From an uncultured Anaerolineae bacterium (GTDB lineage: Bacteria; Chloroflexota; Anaerolineae; Anaerolineales; Villigracilaceae), in the NCBI GenBank assembly GCA_903846015.1, contig CAIMZS010000504.1, positions 1 through 32,414 of the forward strand: a stretch of DNA of 32,414 bases, read 5' to 3'. A model generated the notes under the pieces. That model ran no database searches. It had not been told where the DNA came from and saw nothing but the letters and a program-made list of their open reading frames with translations. Position 1 is the stretch's first letter. Every line of letters starts with the position of its first letter. Made by a program: the position numbers and the translations under genes. Shown piece after piece: positions 26,684 to 32,414 of this stretch.

Positions 26684-27331
26684 ATGCAGCCGCTGGCGTT
26701 ATTTGATCTTGATTTCACCATGTTGGATGGTGATAGCGAATTTATGTGGAGTAGATTCTTGTTTGATCAGAAGTTGGTTGGGCAGGATTTTATGGATGGG
26801 ATCAGCGCTTTCTATCGCGATTATGATGCAGGCTGCCTGGATATTTATGTCTACCAGAGTTTTTTACTGGGCCCGTTGACGCTTTTGTCTGTGACACAGC
26901 GCGAGCACTTGCTGGCAGATTATATGGACAGGGTTCGCCTGGTGGTGCGCCCGGAAATGTTGGCAGTGGCGCAGCGCCATCGCGATGATGGCTACGAAAT
27001 GTTGTTGATCAGCGCAACCAATCATTTTCTGGTTGAGCCGACTGCCAGGCTGCTCGGTTTCAACAATATTATTTGCACCAATGCAAAGCGGGATGGTGAG
27101 GCCTATACAACTATGCTGGAGGGTATCCCGGCTTTTCGCGAGGGGAAGGTACGCCGTCTTGAACAATGGCTGGCTGAGAATGGCCTGACACTCGAGGGCA
27201 GTTGGGGTTATAGTGATTCGTTCAATGACCTGCCCTTGCTCGAACTGGTCACACATCCAGTGGCGGTCAAACCGGATGCGCGCCTGGAACAGCATGCCCG
27301 CCAGCGGGGCTGGATGATTTTGGATTTTTGA
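26684..27331 (+). CDS. HAD-IB family phosphatase (SerB-like)
   Basis: A 215-residue cytoplasmic phosphatase of the haloacid dehalogenase superfamily, subfamily IB. The nucleophile motif is FDLDFTML (Asp8, Asp10, Thr12), motif II is LLISATN, and the metal motif is YSDSFNDLPLLE, as in phosphoserine phosphatase-like proteins. The middle cap is helical. The true substrate is unknown: phosphoserine or other small phosphomonoesters are possible. ATG 26684 is preceded by GGAGGAAGG. It stands alone, with a strong terminator 36 bases after its stop, so it forms a single-gene unit. Confidence 0.88.
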   Translation: MQPLALFDLDFTMLDGDSEFMWSRFLFDQKLVGQDFMDGISAFYRDYDAGCLDIYVYQSFLLGPLTLLSVTQREHLLADYMDRVRLVVRPEMLAVAQRHRDDGYEMLLISATNHFLVEPTARLLGFNNIICTNAKRDGEAYTTMLEGIPAFREGKVRRLEQWLAENGLTLEGSWGYSDSFNDLPLLELVTHPVAVKPDARLEQHARQRGWMILDF

Positions 27332-27366
27332 TTGCAGACAAAATTGAGAGTCAGGTCATATAAAAG

Positions 27367-27397
27367 GGCCTTCCGGCTAAAACCGGAAGGCCTTTTT
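27367..27397 (+). terminator. Strong intrinsic terminator, probably bidirectional
   Basis: GGCCTTCCGG (27367-27376) pairs perfectly with CCGGAAGGCC (27383-27392) around CTAAAA, followed by five T. On the other strand the stem is followed by CTTTTA, so it can also end transcripts coming from the minus-strand small genes at 27404-27970. Confidence 0.9.
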
Positions 27398-27403
27398 GTG
27401 CTG

Positions 27404-27514
27404 CTACCAATAAGAGCTCAGGCTACTATTTTGGTCATCATTTTCTGATGAACCGCCAGAGATAAGGTTTATCAGTCCTGCGCGTACCAGCACCTTCAAA
27501 CTATTTTTTTGCAT
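27404..27514 (-). CDS. Putative 36-residue peptide with a double-glycine-like motif
   Basis: A short open frame: ATG at 27514, stop TAG at 27404, preceded by a run of seven G two bases before the ATG. The N-terminal half is basic and hydrophobic (MQKNSLKVLVRAGLINLIS) and is followed by Gly-Gly at residues 20-21 and a 15-residue polar Ser/Asn/Asp tail ending in YW. Relative to the Gly-Gly, hydrophobic residues at -4, -7 and -12 agree with double-glycine leaders of secreted or modified peptides. It ends seven bases from the terminator and lies 57 bases behind the SpoIIAA-like gene on the same strand. No peptidase, exporter or modifying enzyme is in the window, so a role as precursor peptide is only a hypothesis. 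Confidence 0.4.
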   Translation of the reverse strand: MQKNSLKVLVRAGLINLISGGSSENDDQNSSLSSYW

Positions 27515-27571
27515 AGCCCCCCCTATAAATGAAGGAGAACCTGCCAGGCAGATGTTCAGTCAATCACAATT

Positions 27572-27970
27572 CTATTTGCCTGGGGGTCTTCCGGGCGCAG
27601 GTTGTGGCGCTGCCTGAAAGAGCCATTCACGCGCAGCTTGTTGGGAGTGGAATTTCTGAATCCTGCCGCTGCACTTTTCGACTATTTTGGTGAAAAATTC
27701 CACCGACGGGCTGATTTTTTTAGAGAAGATCGCGATACGGATGTCGGAAAATTCTTGCCCTGAAACTTGCATGCCCAACTGGTAGAGATCGAGCATTCCC
27801 AGGGTATCTTCCTGATCAGTCATATCACACAGCACATGGGTAATACCCTGTTCCTGGCGAATTGTTAAAATGGACTGCAGGACGGCTTCCACTTGCTCGG
27901 CGTAGAGAACGTTGGAAAAATGAAAACACAGGCAAGCGGGTTGTTGTTCTATGGTTGTCTGGAACGGCAT
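27572..27970 (-). CDS. SpoIIAA/STAS-like protein
   Basis: A 132-residue soluble protein. The alternating strand-helix pattern (THVLCDMTD strand, SGQEFSDIRIAIFSK, and the C-terminal RIQKFHSQQAAREWLF helix) fits the SpoIIAA-like/STAS-SEC14 group, whose C-terminal motif is a strand followed by A..WL. Such proteins often act in partner switching or membrane-linked sensing, but no kinase or phosphatase partner is adjacent. ATG 27970 has AGAAGA 7 bases upstream; the longer frame begins with TTG at 28018 with no ribosome site. The Pro-rich tail (PQPAPGRPPGK) is unusual. Confidence 0.6.
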   Translation of the reverse strand: MPFQTTIEQQPACLCFHFSNVLYAEQVEAVLQSILTIRQEQGITHVLCDMTDQEDTLGMLDLYQLGMQVSGQEFSDIRIAIFSKKISPSVEFFTKIVEKCSGRIQKFHSQQAAREWLFQAAPQPAPGRPPGK

Positions 27971-28299
27971 AGGTTTGTCTTCTTTGAAAGAGACCCAATG
28001 ATGTTTATCAATCAACAAAGTTCATTTTACTGGTATCTGGGATGCCGGGCAATATCCGCGAGTGATTAATTTAGGATGATATCAAGGGTTAACCAGCCTC
28101 ATCCTAACCCGGAAAATACCGTTGCCGCTGTGAGCTGCGCCACCCGTTTAATCGGAGCAGGCGAGGCTTGGTCGAAGTCTGTTTCGCGGAAAGCGCCGCG
28201 GTTGTGGGATAATAAGAGTGCAGCCAGGTGCGGGGATGTTCCGTTAACCAAGATCCCAACTGGTACTTCACAGTGATAGTTTCTTTTGAAAGGGAACCG
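27971..28299. other. Divergent intergenic region, little to see
   Basis: About 330 bases between the SpoIIAA-like gene and the HicB/DinB-like gene. GATAAT at 28208-28213 could be a -10 box for the plus-strand gene but has no matching -35. No gene with a ribosome binding site is visible. Confidence 0.5.
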
Positions 28300-28989
28300 A
28301 TGCTACCCTCTACAGCCAAAATAAATGTATTTTTTGAATCTGGAAGAAGACGTGTCTTTGCGGGCGCAGTGGATTGGCCAGGTTGGTGCCGGTCGGGAAG
28401 CGATGAGCAGTCGGCCTTGCAGGCGCTGTGCGATTATGCCCCGCGTTACGCGGCCATTTTGAATGCGGCTCAGATCGAGTTTCAGCCAGTCTCCAGCCCG
28501 CAGGATTTTGTGGTGGTCGAACGGCTGGTTGGGAATGCCAGCACCGATTTCGGCGCACCGAATATTGGGCTGCCGAGTGATGAAAGGCCGTTGGGAGAAA
28601 GTGAGTTCCTGGAGCTGCAAAGACTTTTGATGGCCTGCTGGCAGGGGTTTGATGTGGCTGTCTTGAGCGCTGCAAATCGTGAATTGAGCAAGGGCCCACG
28701 CGGTGGAGGCCGCGACCTGGTAGGGATCGTGGAACACCTGCTGGGATCGGATGCCTCTGATCTGGCGCACCTGGCTTTTCAATTTCAAATACGCAGCGGA
28801 GAAGGTCTTGAGCTGGAACTTGGTCGGACGCGCCAGACCATGCTGAATGCCCTGGCGCGCGCCGCGCTTGGGGAACTGCCTTCTTTCGGTTCGCGTGGTG
28901 GTGAGATTTGGACGGCGCGCCGGTTTGTGCGCACGATTGCCTGGCACTGCCTGGATCATACCTGGGAAATCCAGGACCGGGTGGTGTGA
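28300..28989 (+). CDS. Hypothetical protein, HicB-like N-terminus and DinB-like C-terminus
   Basis: A 229-residue soluble protein. Residues 1-55 (INVFFESGRRRVFAGAVDWPG followed by alternating strands and an ALQALCDYAPRY helix) resemble the HicB-like fold. The rest is helical, and the end (TARRFVRTIAWHCLDHTWEIQDR) resembles the last helix of DinB/YfiT-type four-helix proteins with a conserved His. Proteins of this plan are common as hypotheticals in Actinobacteria and Chloroflexi (recalled). DinB-like proteins may be metal-dependent thiol transferases; the function here is unknown. ATG 28300 follows AAAGGG with 5-base spacing; the longer frame from 28228 lacks such a site. Confidence 0.7.
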   Translation: MLPSTAKINVFFESGRRRVFAGAVDWPGWCRSGSDEQSALQALCDYAPRYAAILNAAQIEFQPVSSPQDFVVVERLVGNASTDFGAPNIGLPSDERPLGESEFLELQRLLMACWQGFDVAVLSAANRELSKGPRGGGRDLVGIVEHLLGSDASDLAHLAFQFQIRSGEGLELELGRTRQTMLNALARAALGELPSFGSRGGEIWTARRFVRTIAWHCLDHTWEIQDRVV

Positions 28990-29042
28990 GGATTTAATAT
29001 CCAATGCCCTGAATCCGGACAAGCCGGAAAAGAAAAACCTTT

Positions 29043-29360
29043 TCACCACGAAGGCCACCAAGAATCACGCTAGCCCCGGTTCCGGCATGTGTCTGAACCG
29101 GCCCTGCTAGAACGGGCACTATCGCGGAAAAACGCCGATAAAACCTTTTAAATGATGTTGAACGAAGCAATTTCCCATGTTGAACTCAAATTTTGCGATT
29201 TTCGGATTGGTCAGCGATTATTCGCGCAAAACCGCTCGTCAATGTGCAAAAAAGGTTATCCCAGCCAGCGGTATGTGTTCAACCTTTGCCTGACCATTAC
29301 AAAAAAAAAATGCGTTTCCCTTAAAACTTCGCGTACTTCGCGCCTTCGCGGTTAAAGAAC
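29043..29360. repeat. Inverted pair of CACGAAG-type repeats
   Basis: TTTTCACCACGAAGGCCACC near 29040 and the sequence near 29326-29360 (reverse complement reading TTAACCGCGAAGGCGCGAAG) are imperfect inverted copies of a short repeat of the type found flanking genes in many environmental bacteria. Together they enclose about 280 bases. Confidence 0.5.
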
Positions 29361-29435
29361 TTCTTGTTTTTTGTGCAAGAATCTCACTGATAAAGTACTA
29401 ATGGGTTTGGTTTGAAGCTGCTGGAAATTGTATTT

Positions 29436-29480
29436 GGACGCGGCTCGTCGCAGAAAATGCGGCGAGAGCGTCCATTTTTT
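29436..29480 (+). terminator. Intrinsic terminator with no clear gene upstream
   Basis: GGACGC...CTCGTCGCA (29436-29452) pairs with TGCGGCGAGAGCGTCC (29458-29473) around GAAAA with one small bulge and one G-U pair, and is followed after one A by six T (29475-29480). The nearest plus-strand gene ends 450 bases upstream, so it may end an unrecognised small RNA or a remnant transcript. Confidence 0.8.
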
Positions 29481-29598
29481 ATAATGATGAGGGGTTCCTT
29501 CCGTTTTATCTGGTAATTCTCGCATCTATTGAGACAGGTACCGCCCCTGGCTGCGTAGAGATAAAGCCTGCAGCCAGTCAAAGTAATCATTAACCAGC

Positions 29599-29634
29599 AT
29601 ATACAGCCACCGATGGCTTTCGGTGGCTGTATAT
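29599..29634. repeat. Perfect 15-bp inverted repeat, 6-base loop
   Basis: ATATACAGCCACCGA (29599-29613) and TCGGTGGCTGTATAT (29620-29634) are exact reverse complements around TGGCTT. No T-tract follows on either strand, so a factor-binding site, a phage-end site or a terminator-like hairpin are all open. It lies 35 bases before the promoter of the portal gene. Confidence 0.8.
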
Positions 29635-29667
29635 TGTCTCTGACGATCGTCGGACTTTTCAGGGAGG

Positions 29668-29697
29668 TTGAAAAGATGTAAATTGAACATATATTAT
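29668..29697 (+). promoter_or_regulatory. Sigma70-like promoter of the portal gene
   Basis: TTGAAA (29668-29673) and TATTAT (29692-29697) with 18-base spacing, each matching the consensus in five of six positions. The leader to the portal ATG would be about 118 bases. Confidence 0.5.
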
Positions 29698-29821
29698 TTA
29701 TCCCCCCGAGCAGATTGCCACGTTTTCAGAACCACAGGTTGACGTGATCAGGCTGATTGGCTGCAATTGCAAGGGTGATCGCTACCTTCTCGCCAGGTTC
29801 GGATTATTGAAAGGGATTGCC

Positions 29822-31420
29822 ATGATTGGACAGACGGCTCAAACAATGTGGATGCGGTCAATGCTGGGGAGTAGCTCGGTGGGGGGCGATGCTTCGCCCC
29901 TGGATATTTACCGGATGCTGGAGGCGTATTACCTGAACAATGGTCTGTATGATGCTGTGCAGCAGGCGTTTTATGAAAGCGGCATCTGGACGCCAGGCAT
30001 GAAGCCATTGCGCAACCCGGCAAAGCGCACGGTTGAGTTCCATGTGACGCACATTTGGCCAGGCGCGATTGAAAAGGCTTTGCCGATTGTGACGGATAAC
30101 GCGCGGATCATTGCGCCTCTGTACCAGGTGTACAAGTGGAGCAATTGGGCGGTTAAGAAGCAGCTGGCTGCTCGCTGGTTTGCGCTGTATGGTGATTGGT
30201 TTTGCAAGGTGGCCACCTCTATGGATGTGGCTGGGAATGTTACGCGGGTATTCTTGCAGAATATTAAGCCTGAATTGGTGACTGACTTTGAGCAGGATGA
30301 ACGCGGCAACGTGGTGTACATCCGTTTGGACATTCCGCAAGGGCAGGGGATGACTCATACTGAGGTTTGGTCTTTGGCGGATGGGTTTCGGCTGTTTGTC
30401 CATAAACTGGACACAGGGCGGCCCATTGACCAGCTGGGCCGGCCTGCGCAAGAGATTAGCCTGGAGCAATTTGGGATTGATTTTGTTCCGTTTGTGCATG
30501 CGTCTTTTATTGACATGGGAGATAAGCGCGGTTTGGGTGTGTTTATGCTGGCGCTGGATAAGATCGACGAGGCCAACCGGATGACCACGCGACTGCATCA
30601 GTTAATATTTCGCTATAACAAGCCAACCATCGCTATATTGGCCAATGCTGTTGACAACACAGGGCGCCCGCTGCCTGCGCCGCGAATGGATTTGGCCAAT
30701 GCCGGCAAGATAGATCAACACGACGATGATATTAAGTCATTCCCGGGGAACAGCAGTATGCAGTACCTGGTGGCGCCGATCAATTACGAGGCGCATTTGA
30801 ACGCGATCAATGCGCAGATGAAAGAACTGGAGGAAGATCTTCCTGAACTGACATACTACCGGCAGAAGGAGCTTTCTTCTTCGGTCAGTGGGCTGGCGCT
30901 GCGGCTGATGCTGAGCCAGGCTGTTGACAGAACGCTGGAGGCGCGCGGGAATATTGAGAGCGCGTTGGTGAAGGCTGGTGAGATGGCGCTGAGTATGGGC
31001 ATGAGCGCTGGGATCTTTAAGCGCATTGGGAAGTATGAGGCTGGTGACTTTGATCATGCCTTTGCTGAGCGTGAAGTGATTCCGTATTCTGTGCAGGAGA
31101 AGGCTAACACCATCTCGATGGAGGTTAGCGCGGGCGTGCCGCTGGTGACTGCTGCCAGGCGGCAAGGCTGGACAGAGGCAGAACTGAACTGGATGGAGGC
31201 GGACCGTGAGAGAGAACTGCTCCGTGTGGCGGACCCGACTGCGGCGCTGGATGGACAGATCAATACCCTGGGCGGGAGGGCGGGAGGTCTGCTCGATGTG
31301 CAGATGGGGAAGGGCGATAGCCAGGTCAGTGCCTTGAGTACGTTGCAGAAGTTGTTGAGCAGCCTGGATGTTAACAGCGCTAAAGGTAAGGTTGGTACCG
31401 GTGTCCCTCCACAGAATTAG
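29822..31420 (+). CDS. Phage portal protein
   Basis: A 532-residue portal-type protein. Portals form the dodecameric ring through which DNA enters the phage capsid. Supporting features are the size, an N-terminal YYLNNGLYD segment with the following RTVEFHVTHIWPG, a central region rich in beta strands, the long stem helix with NAINAQMKELEEDLPELTYYRQKELSSSVSGLALRLML (quoted in parts; the S-G-x-A-L-R motif is typical of SPP1 gp6-like portals), and an acidic, glycine-rich tail. ATG 29822 follows GAAAGGG; the frame from GTG 29744 has no good site. Upstream there is a promoter but no terminase gene, which is unusual. The gene downstream is scaffold-like, as expected. Confidence 0.85.
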   Translation: MIGQTAQTMWMRSMLGSSSVGGDASPLDIYRMLEAYYLNNGLYDAVQQAFYESGIWTPGMKPLRNPAKRTVEFHVTHIWPGAIEKALPIVTDNARIIAPLYQVYKWSNWAVKKQLAARWFALYGDWFCKVATSMDVAGNVTRVFLQNIKPELVTDFEQDERGNVVYIRLDIPQGQGMTHTEVWSLADGFRLFVHKLDTGRPIDQLGRPAQEISLEQFGIDFVPFVHASFIDMGDKRGLGVFMLALDKIDEANRMTTRLHQLIFRYNKPTIAILANAVDNTGRPLPAPRMDLANAGKIDQHDDDIKSFPGNSSMQYLVAPINYEAHLNAINAQMKELEEDLPELTYYRQKELSSSVSGLALRLMLSQAVDRTLEARGNIESALVKAGEMALSMGMSAGIFKRIGKYEAGDFDHAFAEREVIPYSVQEKANTISMEVSAGVPLVTAARRQGWTEAELNWMEADRERELLRVADPTAALDGQINTLGGRAGGLLDVQMGKGDSQVSALSTLQKLLSSLDVNSAKGKVGTGVPPQN

Positions 31421-31551
31421 ACCCCCCTCCCCCCCCCTACCACCCCCCGGGTGGGGTGCCTTGAATTGTGTGTTTTGTGTTAGAAAATACACCGCTATAC
31501 CCCAAAAGGCACCAAAAAGTGCCGGAAAAAGGGGAAATTGGAGGTGACGCG
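31421..31551. other. C-rich gap with two hairpins between portal and small ORF
   Basis: Runs of C are followed by the hairpin CACCCC-CCGGGT-GGGGTG (31441-31458), then GGCAC-CAAAAA-GTGCC (31508-31523) nested in a CCCC...GGGG pair. The first, followed by a T/G-rich stretch, may weaken readthrough; the second lies just before the ribosome binding site GGAGG at 31540-31544 and could affect translation of the small ORF. Confidence 0.5.
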
Positions 31552-31626
31552 ATGGTAGAAAATTTGTTCAAAAATGGCATTATCTACGTTTACTCTGACG
31601 GTCAAAATGAGGAGATTGAGGCATGA
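31552..31626 (+). CDS. Small 24-residue ORF coupled to the scaffold gene
   Basis: ATG 31552 is preceded by GGAGG with 7-base spacing. The 24-residue product reads MVENLFKNGIIYVYSDGQNE and ends EIEA. Its TGA overlaps the ATG of the scaffold-like gene as ATGA, a clear sign of translational coupling. No family is recognised. It could be a leader that sets scaffold expression or a small structural peptide. Confidence 0.55.
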   Translation: MVENLFKNGIIYVYSDGQNEEIEA

Positions 31627-32300
31627 TGAAAAGATTTGACAGCATGGTTTTTTCGGCGGACGGGACGGGGGCGGGATCGGCTGCGTCTCTGGCTGCGCCA
31701 TCGGCGGGCGGGGCTGCCGCGGTTTCCGCGGAGTTGGCGGGCGACCTGTCGGCGGCGGCGGCGGCGGCTGCTGATGGCGCAACCGCTTTGCGTGGCCAGC
31801 GGCCCAACCAGTCGGCGGAGAAACTTTTTAGCCAGGACGATCTTGACCGGGTTGTACGGGAGCGCCTCGAGCGGGAGAAATCCGCTCGGGAACGGTCGGC
31901 GCTCAAGGCGAAGGAGGAAGCCGAGGCCGAGGGTTTGAAGGCGAAGCAAGAGTGGCAAGCGCTGGCGGAAGTGAAGGAGAAGCAGGCCGCGGAACTGTCG
32001 GCCAGGCTGGCGCTGCTGGAACCGGTTAACGCTACGGCGGAGCGCTACAGGGGCGCTTTGGAGAAATACCTGGAGGCGGAAAAGAAGGACATGCCGAAGC
32101 ATGTTCTGGTGCTGCTGGAGAAGTTGGATCCGGTGGACCAGATTGAATACCTGGCGCAGAACCGCGAGGTTTTGAAGCCTGCCAGCGCGCGCGGCGCGGC
32201 AGGTGTGCCTGCAAGCCCTGACCCGAAGGAACGGACTCTCTCCGAGGAAGAACAGGAGCGGGCAAGGCGTGGGCAAGCTAGTCTTTATTCGAGCTTTTGA
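31623..32300 (+). CDS. Phage capsid scaffold-like protein
   Basis: A 225-residue highly charged protein. Residues 1-60 are low-complexity Ala/Gly/Ser with an Ala run encoded by a GCG-rich repeat. Residues 65-175 are a long coiled coil starting with LFSQDDLDRVVRERLEREK, the pattern seen in phage scaffold proteins (DUF4355 or gp20-like). The tail is Pro/Glu-rich. It would guide capsid assembly together with the portal encoded upstream; the major capsid gene should lie beyond the window. ATG 31623 or the next ATG at 31626 could start it; GAGGAG is 8 bases before. It ends in a short ATTGGAGATTGG repeat (32299-32321). Confidence 0.7.
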   Translation: MMKRFDSMVFSADGTGAGSAASLAAPSAGGAAAVSAELAGDLSAAAAAAADGATALRGQRPNQSAEKLFSQDDLDRVVRERLEREKSARERSALKAKEEAEAEGLKAKQEWQALAEVKEKQAAELSARLALLEPVNATAERYRGALEKYLEAEKKDMPKHVLVLLEKLDPVDQIEYLAQNREVLKPASARGAAGVPASPDPKERTLSEEEQERARRGQASLYSSF

Positions 32301-32321
32301 TTGGAGATTGGAGATTGGATT
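32299..32321. repeat. Short ATTGGAGATTGG heptamer-type repeat
   Basis: TGATTGGAGATTGGAGATTG is a 7-base periodic sequence directly after the scaffold gene. Related stretches occur at 5556-5585 (GATATTGGATTGAAGATTGG) and 12786-12810 (GATTTTGGATTGTAAGTTGG), in or next to intergenic gaps. Confidence 0.5.
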
Positions 32322-32414
32322 GCTGTTCCGCAAAGGTCGCGCCATATGGTGGATATACGAAAATAATGGGCACTATTGACAGGCAAGAGCGGATTGCGGC
32401 GCCGCAAAGAACGC

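Larger units (their letters stand above)
28990..29821. other. Gene-free boundary region before the phage module
   Basis: About 830 bases with no convincing gene. It contains, in order, an inverted pair of CACGAAG-type repeats (29043-29066 and 29326-29360), an intrinsic terminator (29436-29480), an 8-bp hairpin (CTGGCTGC / GCAGCCAG near 29547-29579), a perfect 15-bp inverted repeat (29599-29634), and a sigma70-like promoter (29668-29697). AGATTGCCACG at 29712-29722 is shared with the tandem repeat at the window start. Short frames of 67-68 residues on either strand lack ribosome binding sites. Confidence 0.6.

Noticed and set aside
27561-27624. Plus-strand 21-codon frame preceded by AAGGAG
   Set aside because: The AAGGAG is about 15 bases from the ATG, too far, and the frame lies over the 3' end of the SpoIIAA-like gene.
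27971-28018. TTG start at 28018 for the SpoIIAA-like protein
   Set aside because: No ribosome site, whereas ATG 27970 has AGAAGA at a proper distance.
29152-29355. Plus-strand frame of 67 residues before the phage module
   Set aside because: No ribosome binding site and it ends in the CACGAAG-type repeat; could be a remnant but nothing supports translation.
29384-29590. Minus-strand frame of 68 residues in the gene-free boundary region
   Set aside because: No ribosome binding site, and it spans the intrinsic terminator hairpin of the other strand.
32366-32414. Possible start of a further gene running off the window end (MGTIDRQERIAAPQR)
   Set aside because: The frame is open to the edge but only 16 codons are visible and there is no ribosome binding site.

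Overview
The window looks like chromosomal DNA of an uncultured Chloroflexota bacterium, probably Anaerolineae. This is inferred from overall gene style: very long PAS/GAF sensor proteins, a GH4 plus tagatose-type operon, an MFS-HEAT-cyclic nucleotide fusion, and interspersed palindromic repeats ending in CGCAATGAC. There is no rRNA or other decisive taxonomic marker, and I saw no tRNA, CRISPR array, transposase or integrase.

Layout. (1) 1-300 is a gene-free tandem repeat (period about 133 bp). (2) 333-5136 is a plus-strand carbohydrate operon: GH4 glycosidase, LacD/YihT-like class I aldolase, PfkB kinase and a GatZ/KbaZ-like protein. The last three genes are tightly coupled, and the usual catalytic partner GatY/KbaY is absent. 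(3) A small CsbD-like stress gene lies tail-to-tail with the operon. (4) 5965-9189 encodes a membrane transporter-like protein fused to HEAT repeats and a cyclic nucleotide-binding domain. (5) 9254-26464 is a large signalling island. It holds two GGDEF diguanylate cyclases with intact GGDEF/GGEEF and RxxD sites, three HD-GYP phosphodiesterases (one on a 7TM-PAS-GAF sensor, one alone, one on a response regulator), an 1858-residue MASE1-CHASE-PAS-GAF hybrid histidine kinase whose stop overlaps the upstream ATG of the HD-GYP response regulator, and a second membrane PAS histidine kinase. Synthesis and hydrolysis of c-di-GMP are therefore encoded side by side, with several different sensor inputs.

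(6) 26684-28989 holds small genes: a HAD-IB phosphatase, a SpoIIAA/STAS-like protein, a 36-residue peptide ORF with a double-glycine-like motif that ends at a strong terminator, and a protein with a HicB-like N-terminus and DinB-like C-terminus. (7) 28990-29821 is gene-free but rich in structure: CACGAAG-type inverted repeats, an intrinsic terminator, a perfect 15-bp inverted repeat and a sigma70-like promoter. (8) From 29822 to the window end is a phage head module: portal protein, a 24-residue ORF and a scaffold-like protein. No terminase lies upstream of the portal gene, so the module is either truncated or rearranged.

The parts most worth a second look are the glycosidase/dual-aldolase operon, the c-di-GMP island with its degenerate receiver domain, the GG-motif micropeptide, and the orphan portal-scaffold module.
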